Of a stretch of 64,000 nt of DNA, positions 45,563 to 56,200 are shown in pieces. The stretch is taken from contig NC_056765.1 of NCBI RefSeq assembly GCF_018687715.1, positions 20,736,894 to 20,800,893 of the forward strand, read 5' to 3'. Made by a program: the position numbers and the translations under genes. The notes below the pieces were generated by a model. It did not search any database, had not been told where the DNA came from, and saw only the letters and a program-made list of their open reading frames with translations. Numbering within the stretch: the stretch's first letter is position 1; the number at the start of each line of letters is the position of its first letter. The DNA is from Carya illinoinensis (lineage: Eukaryota > Streptophyta > Magnoliopsida > Fagales > Juglandaceae).

Positions 45563-47185
45563 TGATTGAGCTTAAATATTGCATAGTTTAGCTATTTAAA
45601 ACCAATGTATTTTAAATTCTTCGTGACACTATTATTGGTTTTAGATGGACAAATGGTTAATAAGCATAAATACGACTTGTGATTTTTAATTGATTGATAT
45701 CATGTTTATGCTTAATTTTATAACTATGATTTAATTGGACAATATTTCCTCACATATATAATCTATTTTTTTTATAATCTAGTTTCTTTTAATTTGTATT
45801 TGAGTGCTATTTTTATCTCTTATTTTCAGCTCAAATAAAATTTACATGAAAGAAGCGGTAGCTTATTGATGGCTTCCGTTGGTGCAGCTAAAGTGGACTT
45901 GATTGAAAGTGCTTAATCCTCCAATGCTGAAAATGTGGTAGTTAATAGTCAAGCATAATCCAATAAAGTTGATGGCTTCGGTTGGTGCAGCTAATTTGGA
46001 GTAGAGTCTCGTTTAGTGTCTTGAGTGAGCTGTGCTTGAATGATTAGAAGAGAGAGTCAGCTGCTTTTGAAGTGTGAAGGTCAGTCATTTGATTTTTTTG
46101 GCTGGAGTTTGTTTTCATTGGAAGAAAGAGAGGTGCCGTGATTGAAGGGGAGTAAAGAGTGATAGTTGTTGGTGATTGTTTATGAGAAATCGGCTAGAAT
46201 GAATTGGGATTAGAGGAAGGAGTTTGGCACCAACTTGAGGCAGCTATATATATATATTGTTGGACAGAGAAGAAAAGGTCAGTTGGTGAGTAGTAAGGGT
46301 AGAGAACGTGTAGGGAGTGAGAGGTTCCGTGCTTGACTTGGATTGGAGGTCATTGGAATTATTTTGGCTGAGTAGGCGAGGGAGGAAAGGAGAGTGTCGG
46401 CTGAGATTGATTTATTTGGAGGAAGTCATACGATGGAAAGTGTGAACATGAGGTCGGTTGGTGCAGCTAATGGACAAATTCAGATGATATTTTCATGTTG
46501 GCTTACTCTATTTAAGGGAGCCATTTAATTTTATATGGGTAACTTTTTATTTGGTTATAGGGAGGATTTGCAGGAGAGGTGTCCAGCTGCTTTTGAAGAG
46601 AGGTAGAGAGGGAGACGTGTAGGGAGTGAGAGGAGCTGTGCTTAACTTGGTTTGAATTTTCTTGGGGGAATTTTCTGGAGGTGGAAGTGAAAGAGGGTTA
46701 CGTGGGGTACGGTTGGAGGTTGTACGTGGAAGGGGATTTATTTTCTTGGTGGGAGAGAAAGTAAATAGAGCAGGTTACGTGGGGGATGTAGGAGAGTTGA
46801 GGTGTGTTGGTCATTGAAAAGAGAGGGACATAGAGTTAGGATGATTGTAGAGGGAAGTAGAGAGGAGAGTCGGTGCTGGATTCATGAAATGAAAGAGAGA
46901 GTCGGTGCTGCTTTTGAAGAGAGAAGTCGGTGAAGAGAATGAAGAAAAGTCTGGAGATATTTTGCTGAAGCAGTTTTGTCCAGACGGAAGTTATTACTTC
47001 ATTTTGTTTTTGTTCTTTTTTTTTTATGTTTTACGTTTAGGGAAGCTGGTTTTCGACTTTCCAGATTTTATTGCCTATAGTTATTTCTTAGTATTTCTTG
47101 TGTTTTATTTTTCTAATGAAGAATATTTATGTGATTTCTATAGTACTTGTAATAAATATGTTTGGTTAAATTTTCATACTAAGTG
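45563..47185 (+). mobile_element. Athila-like LTR fragment W
   Basis: It starts TGATTGAGCTTAAATATTGC and its first ~250 bp match the LTR of element 1; after about 45830 it diverges completely. The unique part has dispersed repeats: GGTTGGTGCAGCTAA-like (about 45879, 45982, 46456), CAGCTGCTTTTGAAG (46049, 46580, variant 46904) and GTGTAGGGAGTGAGAGG (46309, 46617). It is cut at 47186 by element 3, and no continuation is seen. Confidence 0.75.
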
Positions 47186-48892
47186 TGATGACCCGTTTTT
47201 ACGTGTATTTTCACTGAAGGAGTTGTTTTTAATTTAAGTATATATTAGCTCTTTTGTTTTAAATTATTGTATTTTAAATTGGTTTTAATTTATTTGATGT
47301 TATGTTTAATTTATTTTAGTCGTTTTACGGTTTTTAAAATCGTTTTCGGTGGATCAGTTTTTGGATTCCGGAGTGAGGATTGGACTTCATTTCTTTTCCC
47401 TCATCTTTTCTTTTTCTTTTCTCTTTTCCTTTTTCTTTTTCCTTTTTCTTTCTTTTTCCTTCTTCTTCTTTGTTTTCTTCTTCTTTTCCTCCCTTCTCTC
47501 CCGTGTACGCCAAACAACCCTTTTTTCTCCTTATCGTCATCGGCCCTTTGACCGCCTAGTTCTCTGCCGTCCAGCCACCATCTCTTCACAGCTTCTTCCC
47601 CTATCTCTTGCTGACCTAACCCACCCATTTCCGGTCTCGATCCGATGCCGGAGCAGCTCCCACGAGCTCAACTCCGATTTGGGCTTTTTCCGCTTCCACC
47701 GCCGTTTCCTTTAGCTTCATAAACATCTCAAGACCAGTACCTATCAATTTCGTACCTTAGTTTGTCCCCGTTCGAAAGTGGGTAATTTATTACCCACAAC
47801 CACAGTGTAATTTACACTGTTACGTTGCTTTTCCTGAGCCGTTTGCAACGCCGCAAGCTTTCAAAAAATATCGTATAGCGCTGTAAGTATTTTCCAAACC
47901 CTACTTTTAGATTTAAATATATTTTGCTCTTACAATAATTATTTGACTGCTGGTTGGTTGATTCCAGACTGAGTCCGATGAGTTTGGGGGTCGGATGGAT
48001 TGAGGACGGAGTTGTTTGGTTGATGTTGTTATTTGTTTGAGATATTTGTGCCTTGATGTTTGTATTGTATAGTGCACACATGTTCATGTCTAAAAAGGGA
48101 AAATTGGGTTTTCGTGTAGTTGCATGCATGTATGTGTGTTTGTAAAATGAAAACTGGGCTTGTAAGTGAGAAATGATTTATGTATATGTGAAAGGTTGGA
48201 TTGACTAGTTTGAGTCAGAGGCATGTGTAGGGATGGTGGTAAACAGGGACGATGGTAGAATCCCGCTTGTGATTCCCACCTATAGTGCACGCGTAGGGAC
48301 AGTGGTGAGCAGGGATGGTGGTAGAGTCCCGCTTGCGATTCCCGCCTACAGTGCTCTGATGGTTTGGTTTTGTGCCATTATCAGGGATAATGGCAAGGTT
48401 ATGTTTCTGGGCCAAATGGGATTTTTGGTGTGCGTGGAAATATGTGGTTTTTGTGGGACATGTGCATTTGCACTCGTCCATGCATATTGTTGAGTTCCTA
48501 TGTTTTTATCTTGTGGCGTTTGGGTCTTACTTACCTGTGGTACCATTTTTGGTTCCGTAGATTTTGGTGTAGAGTTCGAGAATGAGGAGGAGGCTGAGCC
48601 AGAGGATGCAGCTCTGCCAGAGTTCTGAGTTGGAGTCTATGCTTTGTTGTTGGATTTGAACTATATTTGTGTTTTGTAATATTTTATTTTGTATGATTTG
48701 AACAACTTTGTATTAAACTAAGAAAAATTCTGGTACTTAGTTATATAACTTTACTATCTGCTGCTTGTTTCTTTGTGCACATTTGTTGCTTACACACACT
48801 TGGCACTCGTCGATAGGGTGGTGACCCGTGACGTCATCATTCGGAAGTCTCAATTTCCTAGTGTCCGTGCGTGGGGATTTGGGGGCGTCACA
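47186..48892 (+). repeat. 5' LTR of element 3 (1707 bp)
   Basis: TGATGACCCGTTTTTACG...GGGGGCGTCACA, the sense-strand counterpart of the element 2 LTRs, about 340 bp shorter. It keeps the C/T-rich tract (about 47390-47495) and the GC-rich block after it. Confidence 0.9.
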
Positions 48893-48894
48893 GG

Positions 48895-48906
48895 TGGTAT
48901 CAGAGC
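48895..48906 (+). other. Primer-binding site of element 3
   Basis: TGGTATCAGAGC, two bases after the LTR end; complementary to initiator tRNA-Met. Confidence 0.92.
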
Positions 48907-49159
48907 GGTTTGGCTCTGGGTAAAACCACATATCCCGTAGGTAGTACCAGAATGTTTTTAAAGTTGTGTTTTAAAATTTATTTTAAGTTGGTTTTTGATT
49001 TGAATTGGTTTGAGCTTGCTTGCTTGTATTTATTTATTTATTTATTTATGTTATTGTATGCTGGTTTCTTTTTGTTTCTTGTTATGTGGTTTTTGGTTTT
49101 ATGTTGTTGGTTTTATTTTTTTTCTTAAAAGGGGTCAAAGGTTGTGTTGTGGTAGGAAA

Positions 49160-49909
49160 ATGGTGAGACCAAGGAAATATACTCAAGGGCCTCGGGACGA
49201 TATATCGAGAGATGATTCCATAGCCCAAGCAATACGGAGGTGTGTGGTTGCACTGAGACTCAACAAGTACTCTATGCCAACTATCTGTTGCAAGGCACCA
49301 CTTCTGAGTGGTGGGATACCAAGAGAGTAATGCTGGAATCAGAATTGGGATCTTTTGCCGCTGTAACCTAGCAGCGATTTAAGAAAGAGTTTAATGATCG
49401 CTTCTTTCCAGCTTCTGTAAGGCGGCAAAAAGCAAGAGAGTTCTCCAGTTTGGTCCAAGGGAGCATGACCGTGGAACAGTAGGCCCAGAGATTTATAGAA
49501 CTTGGGCAATTTGCTCCCCACCTCATCGCCACAGAGGAAATGCGAGCTGAGCGTTTTCAGGAGGGTCTACGTCCTGATATACGCCGTATGGTGGTCAGCC
49601 ACTGGATATCCACTTTTCAGGATTTAGTGGATGTGGCTACTCTTGTGGAGCGAGACAATAACTTGAGTATGGGCTCCCCTCCAGGACATAAGAGGCGGAG
49701 TTTTTCTGGTGAAGGAAGTAGTTCGAGTTCGCCTCAGAAGTTTGTTCAGTGGACCAAGACTCAACCATTAGGAGCCTCGGGAGTGCGTATGGGAGGACGA
49801 GTGCCAGTTTGTGGAAGATGTAATAGAGCTCACGGAGGCGAGTGTCGTCTGGGTAGTAACCAATGTTTTGAATGCGGTCAGACGGGGCATCTTGTTCCTG
49901 AATGCCCTA
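49160..49909 (+). pseudogene. Element 3 gag, first part
   Basis: The frame starts MVRPRKYTQGPRDD (ATG at 49160), homologous to the element 2 gag start. At about 49240 roughly 350-400 bp coding for the Gly/Pro-rich region are deleted, with a frame change into the EVCGCTE core. Stops are at about 49368 (TAG) and 49481 (TAG). The frame is then open through RAERFQEGLRPDIRR, TLVERDNNLSMGSPPGHKRR and the zinc knuckle CFECGQTGHLVPEC, whose His is intact. The solo LTR interrupts the codons right after the last knuckle Cys. Confidence 0.87.
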
Positions 49910-52419
49910 TGTTGCGACTAAACTTTGACTCAAATTATTGAATCAAAAATCTAGTGCAGTTTTACCTGCAAGTATACAGGTGTTGTAGTATCTTACAGGA
50001 TCGAATCCACAGGGATTGACTTTTGTGATAAATAAAAAAAAAATTTAGACGATGAAACAAAATTACGAAAAGAAACGTGCAATCAAATGAAGATTGATAA
50101 AATGAATCAAACTAGAATGATAAAATGAATGGAAAAAGACTAAGGTTTCGAGGATCCGTCTAATAATTTATGATATTGTTTCCGATTGATTTACTTCAAT
50201 TAAACTAGAATAATGATTCCGTTTAATTGGAAGATTTAGCATTTAAGATAAAAAAAAAACAGATGCTTATGATTGAGCGTGAACGATTGATGATTAAAAC
50301 ATTTACAAAACTATTTGAATACCACAGGGATTCCTCAAGCATTCACTGAATTCGGAAATCACAATGAATCAAGACGAGTATATAGATAATCAAAATATCC
50401 AAATAAAATCTTTCAATCAATCAAGCTCGCAAAATGGATTTTACGTGGATTCGGAAACAATATTTAAATCATTAACCTTAGTATGAAAATTTAGCCAAAC
50501 ATACTCATTACAAATACTATAGAAATCACATAAGCATTCTCCATTAAATAACTTAACACAAGAAATACTAAGCAATAATTTAGAAACAAAAAAATCTGAA
50601 ATCCAATTGATACAGAGGAATAAAGCTCACGATAAAAACAGAAATTGAAATTAAAAGATATTGATCAAGAAGAAGCTGCAGCCCCACCAGATGCCAAACG
50701 AAAAACATGAAGAAGCAAAAAATAAAACTCCACCCACTTCAACTCCACGTTAAACTCAAGCATCAATCTCATCATGTTCCTTTCTCTACCAAACTAAATC
50801 CCATCCAATTAGATTACTCCAACCGGCCTACACATCTCCAAGAAAGAAATAATTCCAGCCGTCTCCCCTTAATCTCTCTCAATCCGTGACTCTTCTCCCT
50901 CTCTTTCAACTGACCTACACGTCTCTCTCTCCCTCTCTTCACACGTCCTCAACTTCCTCTCTATCTCTTTTCGTCCAGCACACACTCTCACTTGGTTGAA
51001 AATTCTGCACCGACTCCTCTCTCCAATTCTCTCAACTCCCCACCTATCCCTTTCACTCTACACTTTAGCTAATTCCTTTCAACTCTTCTCTCTCTTTCCG
51101 TGTCTCTTCCCCCACTTAACTCTCTCCATCTCTCCTCCTGGTTCTTCAGAACTTGCCTCTTTTTATAGCAGAAAAATCAATAGCCGAACATCCACTTGCC
51201 TCTTGAAGAATCATTTAATTCCACTGGTTGGTCCCTCTCAAATCATGCACTGAATAATTAATCCCAGCCAACTACTCCACTTGCTGCCTCTTGAAGAATC
51301 ATTTAAATTGAATCAATTTCCTTCAATTCCGGTTCCACGTTTCAAACAGCTCAAATGCACCAACTTTGCTTTCATTTATGAATCTACTTTCTCTTCTTTC
51401 TTCCAGCTCATCACCAACTTTGCTTTCACTTTAATCATGCACCGGCTCTCTTCTTTCTTCCAGACGTGGGATTATGTTTCAGCCAGCTCCTTCCTCTCCT
51501 CATCACTTCTTCCCCTCAATGATGAACCGACTTTTAATTTTTTTTTTTTCAATCATGCACAGCCCATGCTCCAATAGGGAAAAATTCAAAAGCAACCAAT
51601 GTTTCTTTTCTTTTTTTATATATCTAATGTGCTTTCATGCATCCACTTGGTCTCCCTTTGTGGTCTCTTTTATTTATTCCATGGGGTCCCTCATTCTACA
51701 TGTCTCACCAGCTCCAAACTCATGCACCGAATCTTCACAAGCTTGCATCCACCAACTGGTCCCTCATTCCAGCACAACTCCAGCTCCAAACTCATGCACC
51801 GATCGGCTGCTTCTCTCACATCCAAAAGAATAAATCCAATGAAATCAGAACACTTATACTTTCGGCTTCTAATCCCACCGACTTTTTTCTTTCAAACCAT
51901 GCACAACACTAAGGCACCTCACTTCCTTCTTTTTCAGCACATGTCAACTCTTTGTATGACTTTAATGTTGCATCACCAAAATTTCAAGCCTCCTTGAGTT
52001 TTGTTCAACCATGAATCACATGCATCTTGAATAATCAAAGGAAGAAAATAACCATTGATTCTTCATTTTGTGTCTTCCTTTTCAGCTGCCAAGCTTCCTC
52101 TCAATTAGTATGCATTTTTTTTTTATCATAAGTTCCAACCGGATCTCTTTTGAATTTTATTTAAACTGAAAATAAGAAGAAAGAAATAACACTCAAAAAA
52201 TAAATTATCAAAAACAGACTATATATATGTGAGGAAATATTGTCTCATTAAATCATATATATAAAATTAAGCATAAACATGATATCAGTCAATTAAAAAT
52301 CACAACTCATATTTATGCTTATTAATCATTTTTTCATCTAAAACCAATAATAGTGTTACGAAGAATTTAAAATACATTGGTTTTAAATAGCTAAAACATG
52401 CAATATTTCAGCTCAATCA
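49910..52419 (-). mobile_element. Solo LTR, Athila-like, inserted in gag (2510 bp)
   Basis: On the + strand it runs TGTTGCGAC...GCTCAATCA and is flanked by a perfect 5-bp duplication CCCTA (49905-49909 and 52420-52424). Its right ~270 bp are the reverse complement of the LTR start of element 1. It has TCGAATCCACAGGG at 50001-50014, the inverse of the CCCTGTGGATTCGA block. The middle (50700-52050) is C/T-rich with many CATGCA motifs; ORFs there look composition-driven. Confidence 0.95.
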
Positions 52420-52424
52420 CCCTA

Positions 52425-52568
52425 GTCGAGTTCAAGAAAGCCGTGGAGCTCGTCGCAGTGGTAGAGCTAACCAAAGGCAATTAGCTTGGGCTCGAATGTA
52501 CGCAGTGACTCCTGGTACCATTGGAGGTGAGATTACGGAGACTCAGAATGCTGGAGTCATGGCAAGTA
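52425..52568 (+). pseudogene. Element 3 gag, second part
   Basis: The gag frame resumes after the solo LTR with an Arg-rich segment (GARRSGRANQRQ) and MYAVTPGTIGGE, homologous to the end of element 2 gag (VYAVTPGEVDDE). The reading frame is maintained exactly if the LTR and one CCCTA copy are ignored. It ends near GTATGG at about 52567, the counterpart of the element 2 intron donor. Confidence 0.85.
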
Positions 52569-53287
52569 TGGGTCTAATCTAATCCTTCGTGATGAATGCC
52601 TTGTGTGGTTTTGTTTTCTTTTATATATATATATATATATTATCGAGGCTTGGAGAGAATGGCATGATCTGGGTGATCTTTTAGGCAAGTAGAATAATTG
52701 AGTTCTTTAGTTCCGTGGAGTTTATGAAATGGTCTATAACGTAATAGATTGTAAGTTCAGCAAATTTCAAGGATAGATTGTATGAAGTTTCATTAAAGTT
52801 TTAAAGTTTGGGGCCTTATAGATTTTAGGAAAATAAGTTTATGGTAATTAAGGTTGTAGGTTCGACAAGCTTTGGGGGGGTGAATAATTAAATTTTGAGT
52901 TTTACAAGCTTTTAAGGTGAATGTTTTGGATTAAAGCCACCAATCTTGGGAATTTCAGAAAATGATTTATTACCTATTAATGTTTTAGAATTTGAAAGAT
53001 TTGGGAGTTGATGTTTTATATAGTGGGATGTGAGTTCATTGATCTTAGAAGTTCCGAAAGACGATTCTTATTTGATTTAAGGTTTTAGAATTGTAGAGTT
53101 GAAGGACTGATTTACAATAAGAATTGAGTTCTTAGTTTTACAGACTTAGTGTTGTAGCTTGATTTTGTGAATAAGCAAGGTTGGTTACTCCAATTGGTGC
53201 TTGTTGACAAAGAGTCTCCTGGAGTGTGTCAAGCAGGACCAATGTCTGGGTTACTCAAGGAGTTTGCTGATGTTTTTGAGGAGCCTA
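52569..53287 (+). other. Decayed gag-pol interval of element 3
   Basis: About 640 bp of T/A-rich DNA with a TA tract near 52624-52641 and no open frame; the protease expected here is not recognisable. Only the last ~100 bp resemble a pol segment (LLKEFADVFEEP). It may be an enlarged intron-like spacer with protease deleted. Confidence 0.45.
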
Positions 53288-56200
53288 CAATCTAAGAATA
53301 ATGTAAGACAACAATAATATCAAAAAGGTGCAGATGAAAGGGAAAGAATGAATTGAAAGGGAAATTTAGCTCAAAACATAGTTTAAAGATTACTAATCAT
53401 CTTTAAGTTGATTAATGCGCTTTAGTCTAGTTAGAAACTTAACAATGGTTGGATGAGCACATTAGCCTCAGGTGGAACTCCTTGGGCTTGAGGGAAACCA
53501 ATGGATTCATGTGGGCGGGCTTCAATGCGATGAATGAAGTTAAAGACAGATTTCTTGGTGCCAATTCGTCCAAACCAAGAACTGAACTACGAGGGTCAGG
53601 CAGGTGTGTACATGAAGAAGTTTCCCTTGAAGAAAAGGTCAAAAACGGCGAGGCTAAGGGCGGAATTGTACGAATGCACTTGAAGGTGCACATATATTCC
53701 GATTCGTAGTCAATTGGAAATTGACTTGGCTTTGGTCCTAGTGATGTGTGATACATCGAGGCTAATCTTCTAAATCAATCTAAGAATAATGTAAAACAAC
53801 AATAACATCAAAAAGGTGCAAATGAAACGGAGAGAATGAATTTGAAGGGAAATTAAGCTCAAAACATGGTTTAAAGATTACTAATAATCTTTAAGTTTAT
53901 TAATGCGCTTTAGTCTAGTTAGAAACTTAACAATGGCTGGATGAGCAAACTAGCCTCATGTGGAACTCCTTATGCTTGAGGGAAACCAATGGATTAATGT
54001 GGACGGGCTTCAATGCGATGAATGAAGTTAAAGACAGATTTCTTGGTGCCATTTGGTCCAAACCAAGAACTGAACTACGAGGGTCAGGGAGGTGTGTACA
54101 CGAAGAAGTTTCCCCTGAGGAAAAGGTCAAAAACGGCGAGGCCAAGGGCGGAATTGTACGAATGCACTTGAAGGTGCTCATATCTTCCGATTCGTAGTCA
54201 ATTGGAAATTGACATGGCTTTGGTCCTAGTGATGTGTGATACATCGTGGCTAATCTTCTAAATCAATCTAAGAATAATGTAAGACAACAATAATATCAAA
54301 AAGGTGCAGATGAAAGGGAAAGAATGAATTGAAAGGGAAATTTAGCTCAAAACATAGTTTAAAGATTACTAATCATCTTTAAGTTGATTAATGCGCTTTA
54401 GTCTAGTTAGAAACTTAACAATGGTTGGATGAGCACATTAGCCTCAGGTGGAACTCCTTGGGCTTGAGGGAAACCAATGGATTCATGTGGGCGGGCTTCA
54501 ATGCGATGAATGAAGTTAAAGACAGATTTCTTGGTGCCATTTCGTCCAAACCAAGAACTGAACTACGAGGGTCAGGCAGGTGTGTACACGAAGAAGTTTC
54601 CCTTGAGGAAAAGGTCAAAAACGGCGAGGCTAAGGGTGGAATTGTACGAATGCACCTGAAGGTGCACATATCTTCCGATTCGTAGTCAATTGGAAATTGA
54701 CTTGGCTTTGGTCCTAGTGATGTGTGATACATCGAGGCTAATCTTCTAAATCAATCTAAGAATAATGTAAAACAACAATAACATCAAAAAGGTGCAGATG
54801 AAACGGAGAGAATGAATTTGAAGCGAAATTAAGCTCAAAACATGGTTTAAAGATTACTAATCATCTTTAAGTTGATTAATGCGCTTTAGTCTAGTTAGAA
54901 ACTTAACAATGGCTGGATGAGCAAACTAGCCTCATGTGGAACTCCTTGGGCTTGAGGGAAACGAATGGATTTATGTGGGCGAGCTTCAATACGATGAATG
55001 AAGTTAAAGACAGATATCTTGGTGCCATTTTGTCCAAACCAAGAACTGAACTATGAGGGTCAGGGAGGTGTGTACACGAAGAAGTTTCCCCTGAGGAAAA
55101 GGTCAAAAACGGCGAGGCTAAGAGCGGAATTGTATGAATGCACTTGAAGGTGCTCATATCTTCCGAGTCATAGTCAATTGGAAATTGACATGGCTTTGGT
55201 CCTAGTGATGTGTGATACATCGAGGCTAATCTTCTAAATCAATCTAAGAATACTGTAAGACAACAATAATATCAAAAAGGTGCAGGTGAAAGGGGAAGAA
55301 TGAATTGAAAGGGAAATTTAGCTCAAAACATAGTTTAAAGATTACTAATCATCTTTAAGTTGATTAATGCGCTTTAGTCTAGTTAGAAACTTAACAATGG
55401 TTGGATGAGCGCATTAGCCTCATGTGGAACTCCTTGGGCTTGAGGGAAACCAATGGATTCATGTGGGCGGGCTTCAATGCGATGAATGAAGTTAAAGACA
55501 GATTTCTTGGTGCCATTTCGTCCAAACCAAGAACTGAACTACGAGGGTCAGGCAGGTGTGTACACGAAGAAGTTTCGCTTGAGGAAAAGGTCAAAAACGG
55601 CGAGGCTAAGGGCGGAATTGTACGAATGCACTTGAAGGTGCACATATCTTCCGATTCGTAGTCAATTGGAAATTGACTTGGCTTTGGTCCTAGTGATGTG
55701 TGATACATCGAGGCTAATCTTCTAAATCAATCTAAGAATAATGTAAAACAACAATAACATCAAAAAGGTGCAAATGAAACAGAGAATATGAATTTGAAGG
55801 GAAATTAAGCTCAAAACATGGTTTAAAGATTACTAATCATCTTTAAGTTGATTAATGCGCTTTAGTCTGGATGAGCAACTCAACAATGGCTGGATGAGCA
55901 AACTAGCCCCATGTGGAACTCCTTGGGCTTGAGGGAAACCAATGGATTTATGTGGGCGGGCTTCAATACGATGAATGAAGTTAAAGACGATGAATGAAGT
56001 TAAAGACAGATTTCTTGGTGCCATTTTGTCCAAACCAAGAACTGAACTACGAGGGTCAGGGAGGTGTGTACACGAAGAAGTTTCCCCTGAGGAAAAGGTC
56101 AAAAACGGCGAGGCTAAGAGCAGAATTGTATGAATGCACTTGAAGGTGCTCATATCTTCCGATTCGTAGTCAATTGGAAATTGACATGGCTTTGGTCCTA

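Larger units (their letters stand above)
47186..53287 (+). mobile_element. Tekay-type element 3, truncated and interrupted
   Basis: 5' LTR (47186-48892), initiator tRNA-Met primer site, gag split by a solo LTR, then decayed DNA that ends with a short segment resembling the start of reverse transcriptase (LLKEFADVFEEPT, about 53250-53287) directly against satellite. Pol beyond this and the 3' LTR are missing. It is related to element 2 but clearly a different, older copy. Confidence 0.85.

Noticed and set aside
50996..51997. Overlapping ORFs of 85-132 codons in the solo LTR
   Set aside because: C/T-rich U3 of a defined solo LTR; several overlapping frames are open for compositional reasons.
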